The notes: generated by a model not told the origin, from the letters alone. 64,000 bases of DNA from an uncultured Eubacteriales bacterium (GCA_900550165.1 URQY01000003.1:23337-87336); one strand, 5' to 3'. Shown: positions 25,156-34,014, counted from the first letter of the stretch. Numbers and translations are program-made.

Positions 25156-25731
25156 TTATTCGAGCTCATCGAGCGTCATGGAAAAGCTCTCCATACAGTG
25201 CTCCATAAAGTAGTCAAGCTCCGGCATTTTCATCTCATCGAGCGCGCGGCGCGTCTGCTCGGCAGCCTTTTTGAATTCTAGGTTACCTGCCTTGAGCTCC
25301 TCCACGCACTTGATGTAAGCCGACAGCTTGTCCGCCGCCTTGACGATGCGGTGCACCGTCTCGTCTTCGACCTTGATGATCGGCTCATAGTCCGCTCGCA
25401 GCGCTTCGGGCAGCATGGAGAGCAGCTTGTCGCCCGCCACGGCCTCGACCTTGCGGTAGGCGTCGCGGATCTCGGGGTTATAGTACTTGATGGGCGTCGG
25501 CATATCGCCGGTCAATATCTCGGTCGCGTCGTGGTAGAGCGCGGCGACCGCCACGGCGTTCGCGTCGGTCGGGATGCCATAAACGCGCGTGCGGATCAGC
25601 GCGAGCGCGTGCGCCAGCACCGCGACCATGTGGCTGTGCTCCTGAATGTTCTCCTCCTCGGTGTTGCGCATGAGCGCCCAGCGCTTCACGCAGCGCATCC
25701 GGGAGATATAGGCGTAAAAATGGTTCGCCAT
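25156..25731 (-). CDS. yfbR: 5'-deoxynucleotidase, HD superfamily
   Basis: The 191-residue protein matches YfbR: it begins FYAYISRMRCVKRWALMRNT, has the HD ligands in EHSHMVAVLAHALAL (near residue 31) and ALYHDATEILTGDMPTPIKY (near residue 65), and an Asp in ADKLSAYIKC near 133. YfbR dephosphorylates deoxyribonucleoside 5'-monophosphates and contributes to nucleotide-pool balance. The gene starts 3 bases after mtaB, so it is co-transcribed with it. Length and motif spacing agree with the family. Confidence 0.9.
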   Translation of the reverse strand: MANHFYAYISRMRCVKRWALMRNTEEENIQEHSHMVAVLAHALALIRTRVYGIPTDANAVAVAALYHDATEILTGDMPTPIKYYNPEIRDAYRKVEAVAGDKLLSMLPEALRADYEPIIKVEDETVHRIVKAADKLSAYIKCVEELKAGNLEFKKAAEQTRRALDEMKMPELDYFMEHCMESFSMTLDELE

Positions 25732-25734
25732 CGT

Positions 25735-27021
25735 TCATTCCTCCACTTCGCCGCGAAGTCCGCCGCTTTCGACCGCCGTGATCTTCACGTTCTTTACTTC
25801 ATTGTGCAATCCCTCGCGCGCAACGGAGACCTCCATATAGTTCGGCGCGTGGCCCGCGCTGCCGCCCTTGCGGTCGCGCTCGAAGAGCACCGGGAAGGTC
25901 CTGCCCACGCAGCGCTCTAAGTAGGCTTCGTGCATCTCCTTTGCGACCGCCGCGGCGCGCGCGGCGCGCTCCTCGCGCACGGGCATATCGACCTGCCGCA
26001 TCTCCGCCGCCTTTGTGCCGGGGCGGATGGAGTAGGGGAAGACGTGCATATCGGCAAAGCCGACGCGCGCGATGAAGGCAAGCGTCTCGGTGAACTCTTC
26101 CTCCGTCTCCTCGGGAAAGCCCGTGATGAGATCGGTCGTGATGGCGGGATCGTCAAAATACTGGCGCAGCAACTCGCAGGACTCCATAAAACGTGCCGTG
26201 TCGTATTTGCGGTTCATGCGCTTTAAGGTCGCGTCGCAGCCCGACTGCATCGAAAGGTGGAAGTGCGGGCAAAGATATGGGAGCTTCGCCGCCCGCTTGC
26301 AGAACTCCTCCGTGATCGTGCGCGGCTCGAGCGAGCCGAGGCGGATGCGCATCTCGCCGCCCTCGCGCGCGATGAGCTCCAAAAGGTCGATGAGCGAGGT
26401 GCCGTCCTTAAAGTCCGAGCCGTAGGACGAAATTTCGATGCCTGTGACCACGATCTCACGGTAGCCCTCTTCGCGCAGCGCACGCACCTGTTTTGCCGCC
26501 TCGTCCATCGGCAGCGAGCGCACGCGCCCGCGCGCATAGGGAATGAGACAGTAGGTGCAGAAATTCACGCACCCGTCCTCGACCTTGAGCATCGCGCGCG
26601 TGCGATTCACCATGCCGCCTGCGGGCAGCACCTCGAAGTCGCGCCGCTCCCACACGTCGTCCACGTCGACGATGGGCGTTTTCTCCCGCGCCGCGCGCTC
26701 TAAAAGGTCGATAAAATGCGCGCGGTCATTCGTGCCGGCGATGACGTCGAGCCCAAGCTTTTTCACGTCCTCGGGATGCGTCTGGGCATAGCAGCCGCAG
26801 GCGGCGATGACCGCGCTCGGATTGCGGCGCTGCGCCTGACGGAGCATCTGGCGCGACTTTTTGTCGCTCACCGCCGTGACTGAGCAGGTGTTGACAACGT
26901 AGGCATCCGCCGTCTGCTCAAAGTCCGCCAGCTCGTGCCCGCGGTGCAGAAGCTCCTGCTCGAGCGCCTGCGTTTCATATTGATTCACCTTGCACCCGAG
27001 GGTGCAGATCGCAACTTTCAT
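25735..27021 (-). CDS. mtaB: tRNA (t6A37)-C2 methylthiotransferase
   Basis: The 428-residue protein begins MKVAICTLGCKVNQYETQAL, the MTTase N-terminal domain of the MtaB (e-MTTase) branch. It has the radical SAM cluster motif CVNFCTYC near residue 150 and a C-terminal TRAM-like region. MtaB uses two [4Fe-4S] clusters and S-adenosylmethionine to convert t6A37 to ms2t6A37 in tRNA. The start is placed at the conserved MKVAICTLGC; a weak AAAGGA lies upstream. The gene leads the operon and is divergent from the cysteine desulfurase gene, a plausible sulfur source for it. Confidence 0.93.
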   Translation of the reverse strand: MKVAICTLGCKVNQYETQALEQELLHRGHELADFEQTADAYVVNTCSVTAVSDKKSRQMLRQAQRRNPSAVIAACGCYAQTHPEDVKKLGLDVIAGTNDRAHFIDLLERAAREKTPIVDVDDVWERRDFEVLPAGGMVNRTRAMLKVEDGCVNFCTYCLIPYARGRVRSLPMDEAAKQVRALREEGYREIVVTGIEISSYGSDFKDGTSLIDLLELIAREGGEMRIRLGSLEPRTITEEFCKRAAKLPYLCPHFHLSMQSGCDATLKRMNRKYDTARFMESCELLRQYFDDPAITTDLITGFPEETEEEFTETLAFIARVGFADMHVFPYSIRPGTKAAEMRQVDMPVREERAARAAAVAKEMHEAYLERCVGRTFPVLFERDRKGGSAGHAPNYMEVSVAREGLHNEVKNVKITAVESGGLRGEVEE

Positions 27022-27103
27022 GTATGTTTGTATCCTTTTCCGCGATTTAGGCGATAACACACCGCTTTTTCTGCGTTTCCCGACGTAAAGCGGTCCGCCG
27101 CCC

Positions 27104-27131
27104 TTGCTTTTTTATTTTTATATTGTATAAT
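27104..27131 (+). promoter_or_regulatory. Promoter of the cysteine desulfurase gene
   Basis: TTGCTT (27104-27109) and a perfect TATAAT (27126-27131) are 16 bases apart in a T-rich stretch, 43 bases before the ATG. Confidence 0.65.
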
Positions 27132-27174
27132 CATTTGAGCATTCTGACAAGTCCAAAGAAAGGATTTCCCCGAT

Positions 27175-28308
27175 ATGATCTATCTCGATCACGCGGCCAC
27201 CACTCCCGTTCCCGAGGAAGTGGCAAAGGCCGTTTACGATACGCTGGTTTCTGGCTGGGGCAACCCCAGCTCGCAATACCCCATCGGAAAGAGTGCGCGC
27301 GATGCCGTCGCCGCGGCGCGCGAAACCATCGCCGCCGCCCTCGGCTGCAAGGCAGAGCAGCTCGTCTTCACCTCCTGCGGCTCAGAGAGCGACAACTGGG
27401 CCATCCGGCTCGCCCTGCACCAGAACCGTCACGTCGGCAAGCACATCATCACGACCGCCGTGGAGCACAGTGCCATCCTTGAGACCTGCAAGGCGCTCGA
27501 GCAGGAGGGCTATTCCGTCACCTACCTAAAGCCCGACAAAAACGGCGATATTGCCGTCTCTCAGGTTGAAAACGCGCTGCGTGAGGACACCGCGCTCGTC
27601 ACGATGATGCTCGTCAACAACGAAACGGGCTGCATCTTCCCCATTGCCGAGGTCGCGCGGCTTTTGAAGGAGAAAAAGTCCCGCGCGCTGCTGCACACCG
27701 ACGCGGTGCAGGCCTTTTTGAAGCTCCCGTTCCGCGCGGATACACTGGGTGCCGACCTCATCTCCGTCAGTGGGCATAAGCTCGGCGCGCCCAAGGGCAT
27801 CGGCGGACTGTATTTGGGCGAGCGTATCCGCGCGCCGATGCCGCTGATCTTCGGCGGCGGGCAGGAGCGCGGCCTGCGCTCCGGCACCGAGGCCACGGGG
27901 CAGATCGCAGGCTTTGCCAAAGCGGTCGCGCTGCGCGTCGATCACCTGGAGGAAAAACTCGCCCACATCGCCGCCATCAAGTCCTATGCCGAGGAAAAGC
28001 TGCTCGCGCTCGACGGCGTCGTCCGTATCGGCGACGGGAAAGCGCCGCACATTCTCTCGATCTCGCTTGTCGGCTACCCGTCGGCGAACGTCGTCACGGA
28101 GCTCGGCGCGCAGGGCATCTGCATCTCGGCAGGCTCGGCGTGCCACCGCGGGCAGCTCAGCCACGTCTACCGCGCGATGGGGCTCGACAAAAAGACTGCC
28201 GCGGGCGTGCTGCGCGTCAGCTTCGGCCCCGAGACGACGGCAGAAGACATCGACGCGCTCGTCTCCGCGCTCAAAGCGCACCGCGATACGCGCTTCCCCA
28301 TGCTGTAA
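27175..28308 (+). CDS. Cysteine desulfurase, NifS/IscS-like
   Basis: The 377-residue PLP enzyme starts MIYLDHAATTPVPEEVAKAV and carries the PLP lysine in SVSGHKLGAPKGIGG near residue 200 and the mobile-loop cysteine in CISAGSACHRGQLSHVYRAM near residue 322. These features place it in the NifS/IscS group, distinct from the SufS/EF2568-like desulfurase in the selenium cluster. It supplies persulfide sulfur for Fe-S clusters or tRNA thiolation. No iscU or mnmA follows; a MATE transporter gene begins 20 bases downstream. AAAGGAT precedes the start. Confidence 0.92.
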   Translation: MIYLDHAATTPVPEEVAKAVYDTLVSGWGNPSSQYPIGKSARDAVAAARETIAAALGCKAEQLVFTSCGSESDNWAIRLALHQNRHVGKHIITTAVEHSAILETCKALEQEGYSVTYLKPDKNGDIAVSQVENALREDTALVTMMLVNNETGCIFPIAEVARLLKEKKSRALLHTDAVQAFLKLPFRADTLGADLISVSGHKLGAPKGIGGLYLGERIRAPMPLIFGGGQERGLRSGTEATGQIAGFAKAVALRVDHLEEKLAHIAAIKSYAEEKLLALDGVVRIGDGKAPHILSISLVGYPSANVVTELGAQGICISAGSACHRGQLSHVYRAMGLDKKTAAGVLRVSFGPETTAEDIDALVSALKAHRDTRFPML

Positions 28309-28328
28309 TTTCAACATCCGAGGTTTTT

Positions 28329-29711
28329 ATGTTCTCCTATCTTCATCAGCCCAAGGGCTTTTACAAACGATTATTTCTGCTGGCGCTGCCGGTCATTTTG
28401 CAGAATCTGATCACCACGTCTCTCGGCTTTCTCGATACGTTCATGGTGGGTCTTCTCGGCAGCGACCAGATGTCCGCCGTCACGGTGGCAAACGTGCCGG
28501 TGTTCATCATCCAGCTCATCGTCTTCGGCCTGCAAAGCGGATCGAGCGTGCTCATCAGCCAATACTGGGGCCGCGGCGACCGCGAGAGCATCAACCGCGT
28601 CATGGGGATCGGCTTTATGATCGCAGGCGGGGTCAGCGTGCTGTTTGCGGTCATCCTGTGCGCGTTCCCCGCACAGGTGCTCTACCTCATCACCGATAAC
28701 CTGACGCTCGTAGAGCTGGCCGAGCCGTACCTTCGCATCGTCGGCTTCTCCTACATTTTCAATTCACTCTCGTCCATCTACATCGGGATGCAGCGCAGCA
28801 TCGAAAATCCGCGCTTCGGCATGATCGTCTTCGCCATCTCGATGCTCTGCAACACGCTTGGCAACTATGTGCTGATCTTCGGCAAGCTCGGCCTGCCCGC
28901 ACTCGGCATCACGGGCGCGGCGGTGGCGACGCTTCTCTCCCGCGTGGTGGAATTTGTCATTGCCTTCTCCTACGCCTTCCGCTGCCGCACGATGCCGCTC
29001 ATCAAGCACGCCATTCTCCGCCCCGGCATGGATATGCTGCGCAAATTCCTGCGCTACAGCGCGCCGGTGCTCATCAACGAGACGCTCTGGGGCACAGGCT
29101 TTTCGATGATCACGGTCATCATGGGCCACATGGCCGGAAGCTCCGACCTCATCGCCGCCTACACGCTTGCCGGCAATATCGACAAGCTCATGACGTCCGG
29201 CGTCTTCGGCATCGCGGCGGCAGTGTCCGTCATCGTCGGCAAGGAGATCGGCACGGGCAACCTGAAGGGCGTTTACAACATCGGCAGGGCGCTCTGCTTT
29301 ACGGCGTTCGTGTTCGGTCTTGCGCTCGGCGTGCTCGAATATACGATGTTCGTCACGCTGATGCGGCCGTTCGTCATGCCGCTGTTCTCCCTCTCGGCGG
29401 TTGCCGAGCAGCTTTGCAGTGTAATGCTCATCTGCTACGCCTGCGCCATCCCGCTGCACAGCTTCTCGACCACGATGGTCGTGGGTGTGCTGCGCGGCGG
29501 CGGCGATGTGAACGCCTCGCTTTTCATCGACAATTTTCCCCTCTGGTGCGGCACACTGCCGATCATGTGCCTTCTGGGGCTTGTGCTCAAGGTACCGAAC
29601 GAGGTCTTCTGCCTCTGCCTGATGATCGAATACCTCATCAAGTCGCCCATCGGTCTCTGGCGCCTGCGCTCCGGCAAGTGGATCCACGATATCACCCGCA
29701 TCGACGACTGA
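28329..29711 (+). CDS. MATE-family efflux transporter
   Basis: The 460-residue protein has about twelve hydrophobic segments in two similar halves. The N-terminal LFLLALPVILQNLITTSLGF and LDTFMVGLLGSDQMSAVTVA are characteristic of MATE (MOP superfamily) Na+ or H+ antiporters, and MGIGFMIAGGVSVLFAVIL follows. MATE proteins export cationic drugs or metabolites; this one cannot be assigned a substrate. The ATG lies 5 bases after GAGG, a modest site, and the gene is probably co-transcribed with the desulfurase. Confidence 0.9.
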   Translation: MFSYLHQPKGFYKRLFLLALPVILQNLITTSLGFLDTFMVGLLGSDQMSAVTVANVPVFIIQLIVFGLQSGSSVLISQYWGRGDRESINRVMGIGFMIAGGVSVLFAVILCAFPAQVLYLITDNLTLVELAEPYLRIVGFSYIFNSLSSIYIGMQRSIENPRFGMIVFAISMLCNTLGNYVLIFGKLGLPALGITGAAVATLLSRVVEFVIAFSYAFRCRTMPLIKHAILRPGMDMLRKFLRYSAPVLINETLWGTGFSMITVIMGHMAGSSDLIAAYTLAGNIDKLMTSGVFGIAAAVSVIVGKEIGTGNLKGVYNIGRALCFTAFVFGLALGVLEYTMFVTLMRPFVMPLFSLSAVAEQLCSVMLICYACAIPLHSFSTTMVVGVLRGGGDVNASLFIDNFPLWCGTLPIMCLLGLVLKVPNEVFCLCLMIEYLIKSPIGLWRLRSGKWIHDITRIDD

Positions 29712-29717
29712 CAAAGA

Positions 29718-29758
29718 ATATCCCCGAAAAGCCGACCGACTTTTCGGGGATATGTTTT
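29718..29758. terminator. Terminator between convergent MATE and EamA genes
   Basis: ATATCCCCGAAAAG (29718-29731) pairs with CTTTTCGGGGATAT (29740-29753), then TGTTTT on the plus strand. Confidence 0.85.
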
Positions 29759-29759
29759 C

Positions 29760-30725
29760 TTATTCCGGTTTCACCGCGCGCTCCCGCCGCATTTCGCGCA
29801 GGACCGGCACGCTGACGCACAGCGACGCCGCCACGAAAAACGCGATGCCGATCATGCGATTCACACTGATGTGCTCATGGTACACAATGACCGCCAGCGC
29901 CGTCGCCAGGATCGGCTTGATGAGATAAACGAACGACGCCTCCGTTGCGGAGGTATACTCCGTGATCTTTGCCGTGAGCAGAAATCCGATGGCCGCGCAG
30001 CCGATGCCGACATGACACAGCAGCAGCGCCGATCTGAGCGTAAAGCCCGCGAAAAACGGAATGCCCGCAAAAATATTCAGCCCAAGGCCGCGGTAGAGCG
30101 CGCCGATCGCCGGAAGCTCGCCGAGCAGCAGCAAAAGCAGGAGCTCCAGCCCGCCGGAAAGCATATTAAAGGTCGTGATCACGAGCGCGCCCAGCCGCGG
30201 CAGGCGCAGCTTGCACAGCGTGCCGTAGGTGGCAAAGAGCAGTGTCGCGGTGATGATCTCTAAAAAGCCGCGCAGACTGATCTCGAGCTTTGCGGGATTC
30301 AGGATGAACAAAATGCCGACGAGTTCCACGCCGATGGCCAGCAGATGATTCCTTTTGAGCGGCTCATGCAGGATGAAGTGCGCCAGCGCCACCGCAAACA
30401 CGGGGTTGCCCGAATAGATGATCGACGTGGCAGAGGCGTCCATGTGCAGCACTGCCATCTGCAAAAGCGACATATGCAGCGTCACCGTCAGAAAGCCAAG
30501 CAGCGCAAAGTAGCCCCAGTCCGCCTTTGTGAGCCGGATATCACGCTTTTTGAGCTCCCTGAGAGCAAACGGCAGCAGCGCCGCAGCGCCGAGCAGCACG
30601 CGCTCCACCGTCACCTGCATGGGTGCGAACGCGCCGCCGAGCGCCTTGAGCGCGACCTCCGTGGTCGAATAGAGCATCGCGGCCAGCAGGATGTAGAGAT
30701 AGCCCCGTTTCCGTTCTGTTTTCAT
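29760..30725 (-). CDS. EamA/DMT-family transporter
   Basis: The 321-residue protein has ten predicted helices in two EamA repeats; the first starts GYLYILLAAMLYSTTEVALK and the second covers the C-terminal half, with AKITEYTSATEASFVYLIKP near residue 260. Drug/metabolite transporters of this type export amino acids or other metabolites, and specificity is not readable. The ATG at 30725 is chosen because GGGAGGAAG lies just upstream; the longer frame lacks a site. Confidence 0.87.
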   Translation of the reverse strand: MKTERKRGYLYILLAAMLYSTTEVALKALGGAFAPMQVTVERVLLGAAALLPFALRELKKRDIRLTKADWGYFALLGFLTVTLHMSLLQMAVLHMDASATSIIYSGNPVFAVALAHFILHEPLKRNHLLAIGVELVGILFILNPAKLEISLRGFLEIITATLLFATYGTLCKLRLPRLGALVITTFNMLSGGLELLLLLLLGELPAIGALYRGLGLNIFAGIPFFAGFTLRSALLLCHVGIGCAAIGFLLTAKITEYTSATEASFVYLIKPILATALAVIVYHEHISVNRMIGIAFFVAASLCVSVPVLREMRRERAVKPE

Positions 30726-30816
30726 CTTCTTCCTCCCGCGCCCGCCTTCGGCGGTCGCAGCATCATTGTATGCCCAGGTGCACGGAAACGCAACCAAAAC
30801 TCCGCCTTTTCGCCAA

Positions 30817-30849
30817 AAAATGCCGCTCTGCAAAGCAGAGCGGCATTTT
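30817..30849 (-). terminator. Terminator of the glutamate/dicarboxylate symporter gene
   Basis: AAAATGCCGCTCTGC (30817-30831) pairs with GCAGAGCGGCATTTT (30835-30849) around AAA; the minus-strand transcript ends in six U's. Confidence 0.88.
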
Positions 30850-30867
30850 GACGATGCAGCGGGAAAA

Positions 30868-32103
30868 TTACTTGGCAGTCTGCGCGGCCTTCTCGCTCTC
30901 CCATTTGCTCACGCACAGCGCGCAGGAGATATCGCCTGTGATGTTCAGGCAGGTACGGCCCATGTCGAAGAGACGGTCGATGCCGTAGATGATCATGATC
31001 ATGTCGACGGGGATGTTCATCGCTTCGAGCACCATGGCGAGCATGATCATGCCGGCGCCCGGCGTACCGGCGGTGCCGATGGAGGCAAGCGTCGCGGTGA
31101 CGACGATCGTGACCATCTGGCCAAGGGTCAGCGTCATGCCGCAGCAGGTGGCAAGGAAGATCGTGGCAACGCACTGGTAGATGGCGGTACCGTCCATGTT
31201 GATCGTCGCGCCGAGGGGGATGACGAAGGAGGACACGTCGTTCTCCGCGCCCAGCTCATCCGCGCACTCCTTGCTCAGGGGGATGGTGGCGGCGGAGGAG
31301 GTGGAGGTGAAGGCGAAGATCATCGCGGGAGAGGCCTTCTTGAAGAAGCGGAAGGGGCTGATGCCCGCAAATGCCTTGGCAGAGAAGGAATAGCAGAGGA
31401 TCGCGTGGACGATGTAGCCGAGGTAGGCGCAGCCGAGCACCACCGCAAGAGAGCCGAGGATCTCAGGGCCCTGCGTGGCGACGACCCAGGTCATCATCGT
31501 AAATACGCCGATGGGACTCAGCGAGATGACGAACGCCATCACGCGCTCAATGACCGCATAGAGTGAGGAGACCATGTCCTTGGCAAGCTTGCCCTTCTCG
31601 CCCGCGGCAAGGATGCCTCCGCCGAACATCAGCGCGATGACGATGACCTGCAGCATATTGGCTTCCGTGAAGGACTTCCACATATTGCTCGGGAAGATGG
31701 CGACCAGGGTATCCATGAAGTTGGCGCTGGTGGCCTTATCCCAGACCGCGCCCTCTTCCAGCGCGAGCGTGGGGAACCAGCCGGCGTTGTTGAAGATGTT
31801 CGCAAAGAGAAGGCCGATGACGCAGGCCGCGGCCGTGGTGATGAGGAAGTAGGCGACCGTCTTCCAGCCGACGGAGCCGACCTTCTTCATATCGCCCATT
31901 GAGATGATACCGTCGATCATCGACAGCAGCACGACGGGCACGACGATGAACTTCAGGAGGTTGACGAAGATCGTGCCGAAGGGCTTTAAGTAGTTGGTGG
32001 TGAACTCGGGCTTACCGATAAAATAGAAGATAAGGCCGGCCGCAATACCAAGGGTGAGCGCAATAACGATCTGCACCGGCAGGCTGAGTTTTTTCTTTTC
32101 CAT
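30868..32103 (-). CDS. Dicarboxylate/amino acid:cation symporter (DAACS, GltT-like)
   Basis: The 411-residue transporter has the DAACS motifs AFTSTSSAATIPLS (serine-rich loop, near residue 265) and IPLGATINMDGTAIYQCVAT (near 300). Typical members import glutamate, aspartate or C4-dicarboxylates with Na+ or H+. This is a second DAACS protein beside SstT but from a different branch. The ATG at 32103 gives MEKKKLSLPVQI; an in-frame GTG at 32112 is an alternative, and the ribosome binding site is weak for both. It is divergent from the uraA leader region. Confidence 0.9.
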   Translation of the reverse strand: MEKKKLSLPVQIVIALTLGIAAGLIFYFIGKPEFTTNYLKPFGTIFVNLLKFIVVPVVLLSMIDGIISMGDMKKVGSVGWKTVAYFLITTAAACVIGLLFANIFNNAGWFPTLALEEGAVWDKATSANFMDTLVAIFPSNMWKSFTEANMLQVIVIALMFGGGILAAGEKGKLAKDMVSSLYAVIERVMAFVISLSPIGVFTMMTWVVATQGPEILGSLAVVLGCAYLGYIVHAILCYSFSAKAFAGISPFRFFKKASPAMIFAFTSTSSAATIPLSKECADELGAENDVSSFVIPLGATINMDGTAIYQCVATIFLATCCGMTLTLGQMVTIVVTATLASIGTAGTPGAGMIMLAMVLEAMNIPVDMIMIIYGIDRLFDMGRTCLNITGDISCALCVSKWESEKAAQTAK

Positions 32104-32288
32104 ACTCCACACACACTTTCTAAATCAAGATTCCCCATTTATAGACAATATCAATAGGGGTTGTGCTTATTGTACTGCATCTTATTTCATTTGGCAAGGG
32201 GTTTTTGCAGGATATGCTGCGTTTTCTCGCCCGCAAATTGCGACAAAAAAGAAGGATATCCTTCACTTTTCTTGTGCAATATCCCACC

Positions 32289-32317
32289 TTGCAATTTTCC
32301 CTGCTTTCAGGTATTCT
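32289..32317 (+). promoter_or_regulatory. Candidate promoter of the uraA leader transcript
   Basis: TTGCAA (32289-32294) and TATTCT (32312-32317) are separated by 17 bases. Initiation near 32324 would place the leader ORF about 30 bases into the message. The rest of the 434-base gap between the symporter gene and uraA is AT-rich. Confidence 0.5.
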
Positions 32318-32354
32318 TTTTCAGACGAAAACAAACGAACAGGAGGAACGACTC

Positions 32355-32444
32355 ATGATGCTCTGCACTGCGCCGAAAAAGAAAAACACCTCCCTCGGTA
32401 TCGTTGTTTCCGTTTTTATTGATATTGTTTCTATTGACCGGTAA
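32355..32444 (+). CDS. Short leader peptide upstream of uraA
   Basis: A 29-codon ORF with AGGAGGAACGACTC before its ATG (a better site than most genes here) encodes a peptide beginning MMLCTAPKKKNTSLG and ending in the hydrophobic IVVSVFIDIVSIDR. Its second half is encoded by U-rich RNA, and its last three codons form the 5' arm of a terminator hairpin. The layout is that of an attenuation leader and not of a protein with its own function. Too short for homology to help; the argument rests on the strong ribosome binding site and the position. Confidence 0.6.
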   Translation: MMLCTAPKKKNTSLGIVVSVFIDIVSIDR

Positions 32445-32465
32445 TTTTTACCGGTCTTATTTTTT
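32436..32465 (+). terminator. Intrinsic terminator overlapping the leader ORF stop (candidate attenuator)
   Basis: GACCGGTAA (32436-32444) pairs perfectly with TTACCGGTC (32448-32456) around TTT, followed by TTATTTTTT. The leader ORF's TAA (32442-32444) lies inside the 5' arm, and uraA begins 73 bases downstream. No other promoter is evident between the terminator and uraA. Confidence 0.75.
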
Positions 32466-32537
32466 GTCCGCGCGGGGCACAAATGTGTTTATTCAAATGA
32501 GAATAAAAATATGAAGAAAGCAAAGAGGGAAAATCAC

Positions 32538-33914
32538 ATGAAGAAAGAACTCGGACACGAAGCCATCTACGACGCCCGACAGTTGGGCACCCCCAGGATG
32601 CTGGTGCTGGGACTTCAGCATATGTTCGCCATGTTCGGCGCAACGGTGCTCGTCCCCATTCTGGTGCAGGGCTACGGCCTGCCGCTCTCCATCCAGACGA
32701 CGCTGCTGTTCGCGGGCTTAGGCACGCTGCTGTTCCACGTCTGCACCAAGTTTAAGGTCCCCGCGTTCCTCGGCTCCTCGTTCGCCTACCTCGGCGGCTT
32801 CTCCACGGTCGCATCGCTCCCCGCTTATGAGGGCATGGATCCTGAGCTCAAGCTCGCCTACGCGCTCGGCGGCATCGTGATCGCAGGCCTCCTCTACCTC
32901 GTGCTGGCGCTGCTCTTCAAGCTCCTCGGCGCGAAGAAGGTCATGCGTTACTTCCCGCCCATCGTCACCGGCCCCATGATCATCATGATCGGCCTGAACC
33001 TCGCCGGCACCGCCATCACCAACGCCCAGACCTGCTGGTGGCTCGCGCTCGTCGCCATGGCGATCATCGTGGTTGCCAACATCTGGGGCAAGGGCATGGT
33101 CAAGATCATTCCGATCCTGCTGGGTGTGGTGGGCAGCTACATTGTGGCGGTGATCGCCACTCTCTGCGGCGCCCAGCTGCCGGATGCCAGCGGCGTCATG
33201 CAGCCCCTTGTCAACTTCGTCTCTGTGGGTGAGGCCCACCTCATTGGCCTCCAGAAGTTCGTCATCGCAAAGTTCGACGTCTCCGCCATCCTCGTCATGG
33301 CGCCCATCGCCATCGCCGCCATGATGGAGCACATCGGCGATATCTCCGCCATCTCCTCCACCACCGGCAAGAACTTCATCGAAGACCCGGGCCTGCACCG
33401 CACGCTCGTCGGCGACGGTCTCGCCACCGCGTTCGCCGGTATGTTCGGCGGCCCTGCCAACACCACCTATGGTGAGAACACCGGCGTGCTCGCCCTCTCC
33501 AAGGTCTACGATCCCCGCGTCGTCCGCCTCGCCGCGCTCTACGCCATCATCCTGAGCTTCTCCCCCAAGTTTGACGCGCTCGTCAACTCCATCCCCGCGG
33601 CCATCGTCGGCGGCGTCAGCTTCATCCTCTACGGTATGATCTCCGCGGTCGGCGTGCGCAACATCGTGGAAAATCAGGTCGACCTCACCAAGTCCCGCAA
33701 CCTCATCATCGCGGCGGTCATGTTCGTCAGCGGCCTCGGCTTCAGCTCGGTCGGCGGCATCACCTTCACCGTCGGCGGCGCGGCTGTCACGCTCTCCGGC
33801 CTTGCCATCGCGGCCCTCTGCGGCGTCATTCTGAACGCCATCCTGCCCGGCAACGACTATGTCTTCGGCGTCAGCGTCGAGGGCGACAAGTCCGCCGACC
33901 TCGGCAGCTACTAA
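32538..33914 (+). CDS. uraA: Uracil permease, NCS2 family
   Basis: The 458-residue transporter has NCS2 signatures: GLQHMFAMFGATVLVPILVQ near residue 30, PPIVTGPMIIMIGLNLAG near 145, a central acidic MMEHIGDISAISS near 265, and GGPANTTYGENTGVLALSKV near 315, the uracil-branch form of the QN(x)GxxxxT motif. It imports uracil (possibly xanthine or another pyrimidine) with protons. The ATG at 32538 follows AGAGGGA by 9 bases; an ATG at 32511 is less well placed. Expression is probably controlled by the upstream leader ORF and hairpin. Confidence 0.9.
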   Translation: MKKELGHEAIYDARQLGTPRMLVLGLQHMFAMFGATVLVPILVQGYGLPLSIQTTLLFAGLGTLLFHVCTKFKVPAFLGSSFAYLGGFSTVASLPAYEGMDPELKLAYALGGIVIAGLLYLVLALLFKLLGAKKVMRYFPPIVTGPMIIMIGLNLAGTAITNAQTCWWLALVAMAIIVVANIWGKGMVKIIPILLGVVGSYIVAVIATLCGAQLPDASGVMQPLVNFVSVGEAHLIGLQKFVIAKFDVSAILVMAPIAIAAMMEHIGDISAISSTTGKNFIEDPGLHRTLVGDGLATAFAGMFGGPANTTYGENTGVLALSKVYDPRVVRLAALYAIILSFSPKFDALVNSIPAAIVGGVSFILYGMISAVGVRNIVENQVDLTKSRNLIIAAVMFVSGLGFSSVGGITFTVGGAAVTLSGLAIAALCGVILNAILPGNDYVFGVSVEGDKSADLGSY

Positions 33915-33932
33915 GAATCGACCTAACACAGC

Positions 33933-33966
33933 AAAAAGGAAGCGGCACGCGCCGCTTCCTTTTTTT
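33933..33966 (+). terminator. Terminator of uraA
   Basis: AAAAAGGAAGCGGC (33933-33946) pairs with GCCGCTTCCTTTTT (33951-33964) and is followed by further T's. Confidence 0.88.
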
Positions 33967-34014
33967 CTCTTCCCGTGCTATACTTTTTCAAACGATCAAC
34001 AGGAGGGTTCTTTC

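Noticed and set aside
32163..32444. 93-codon frame upstream of uraA as a full gene
   Set aside because: The first 64 codons are AT-rich intergenic sequence without a ribosome binding site; only the ATG at 32355, behind AGGAGG, is supported.
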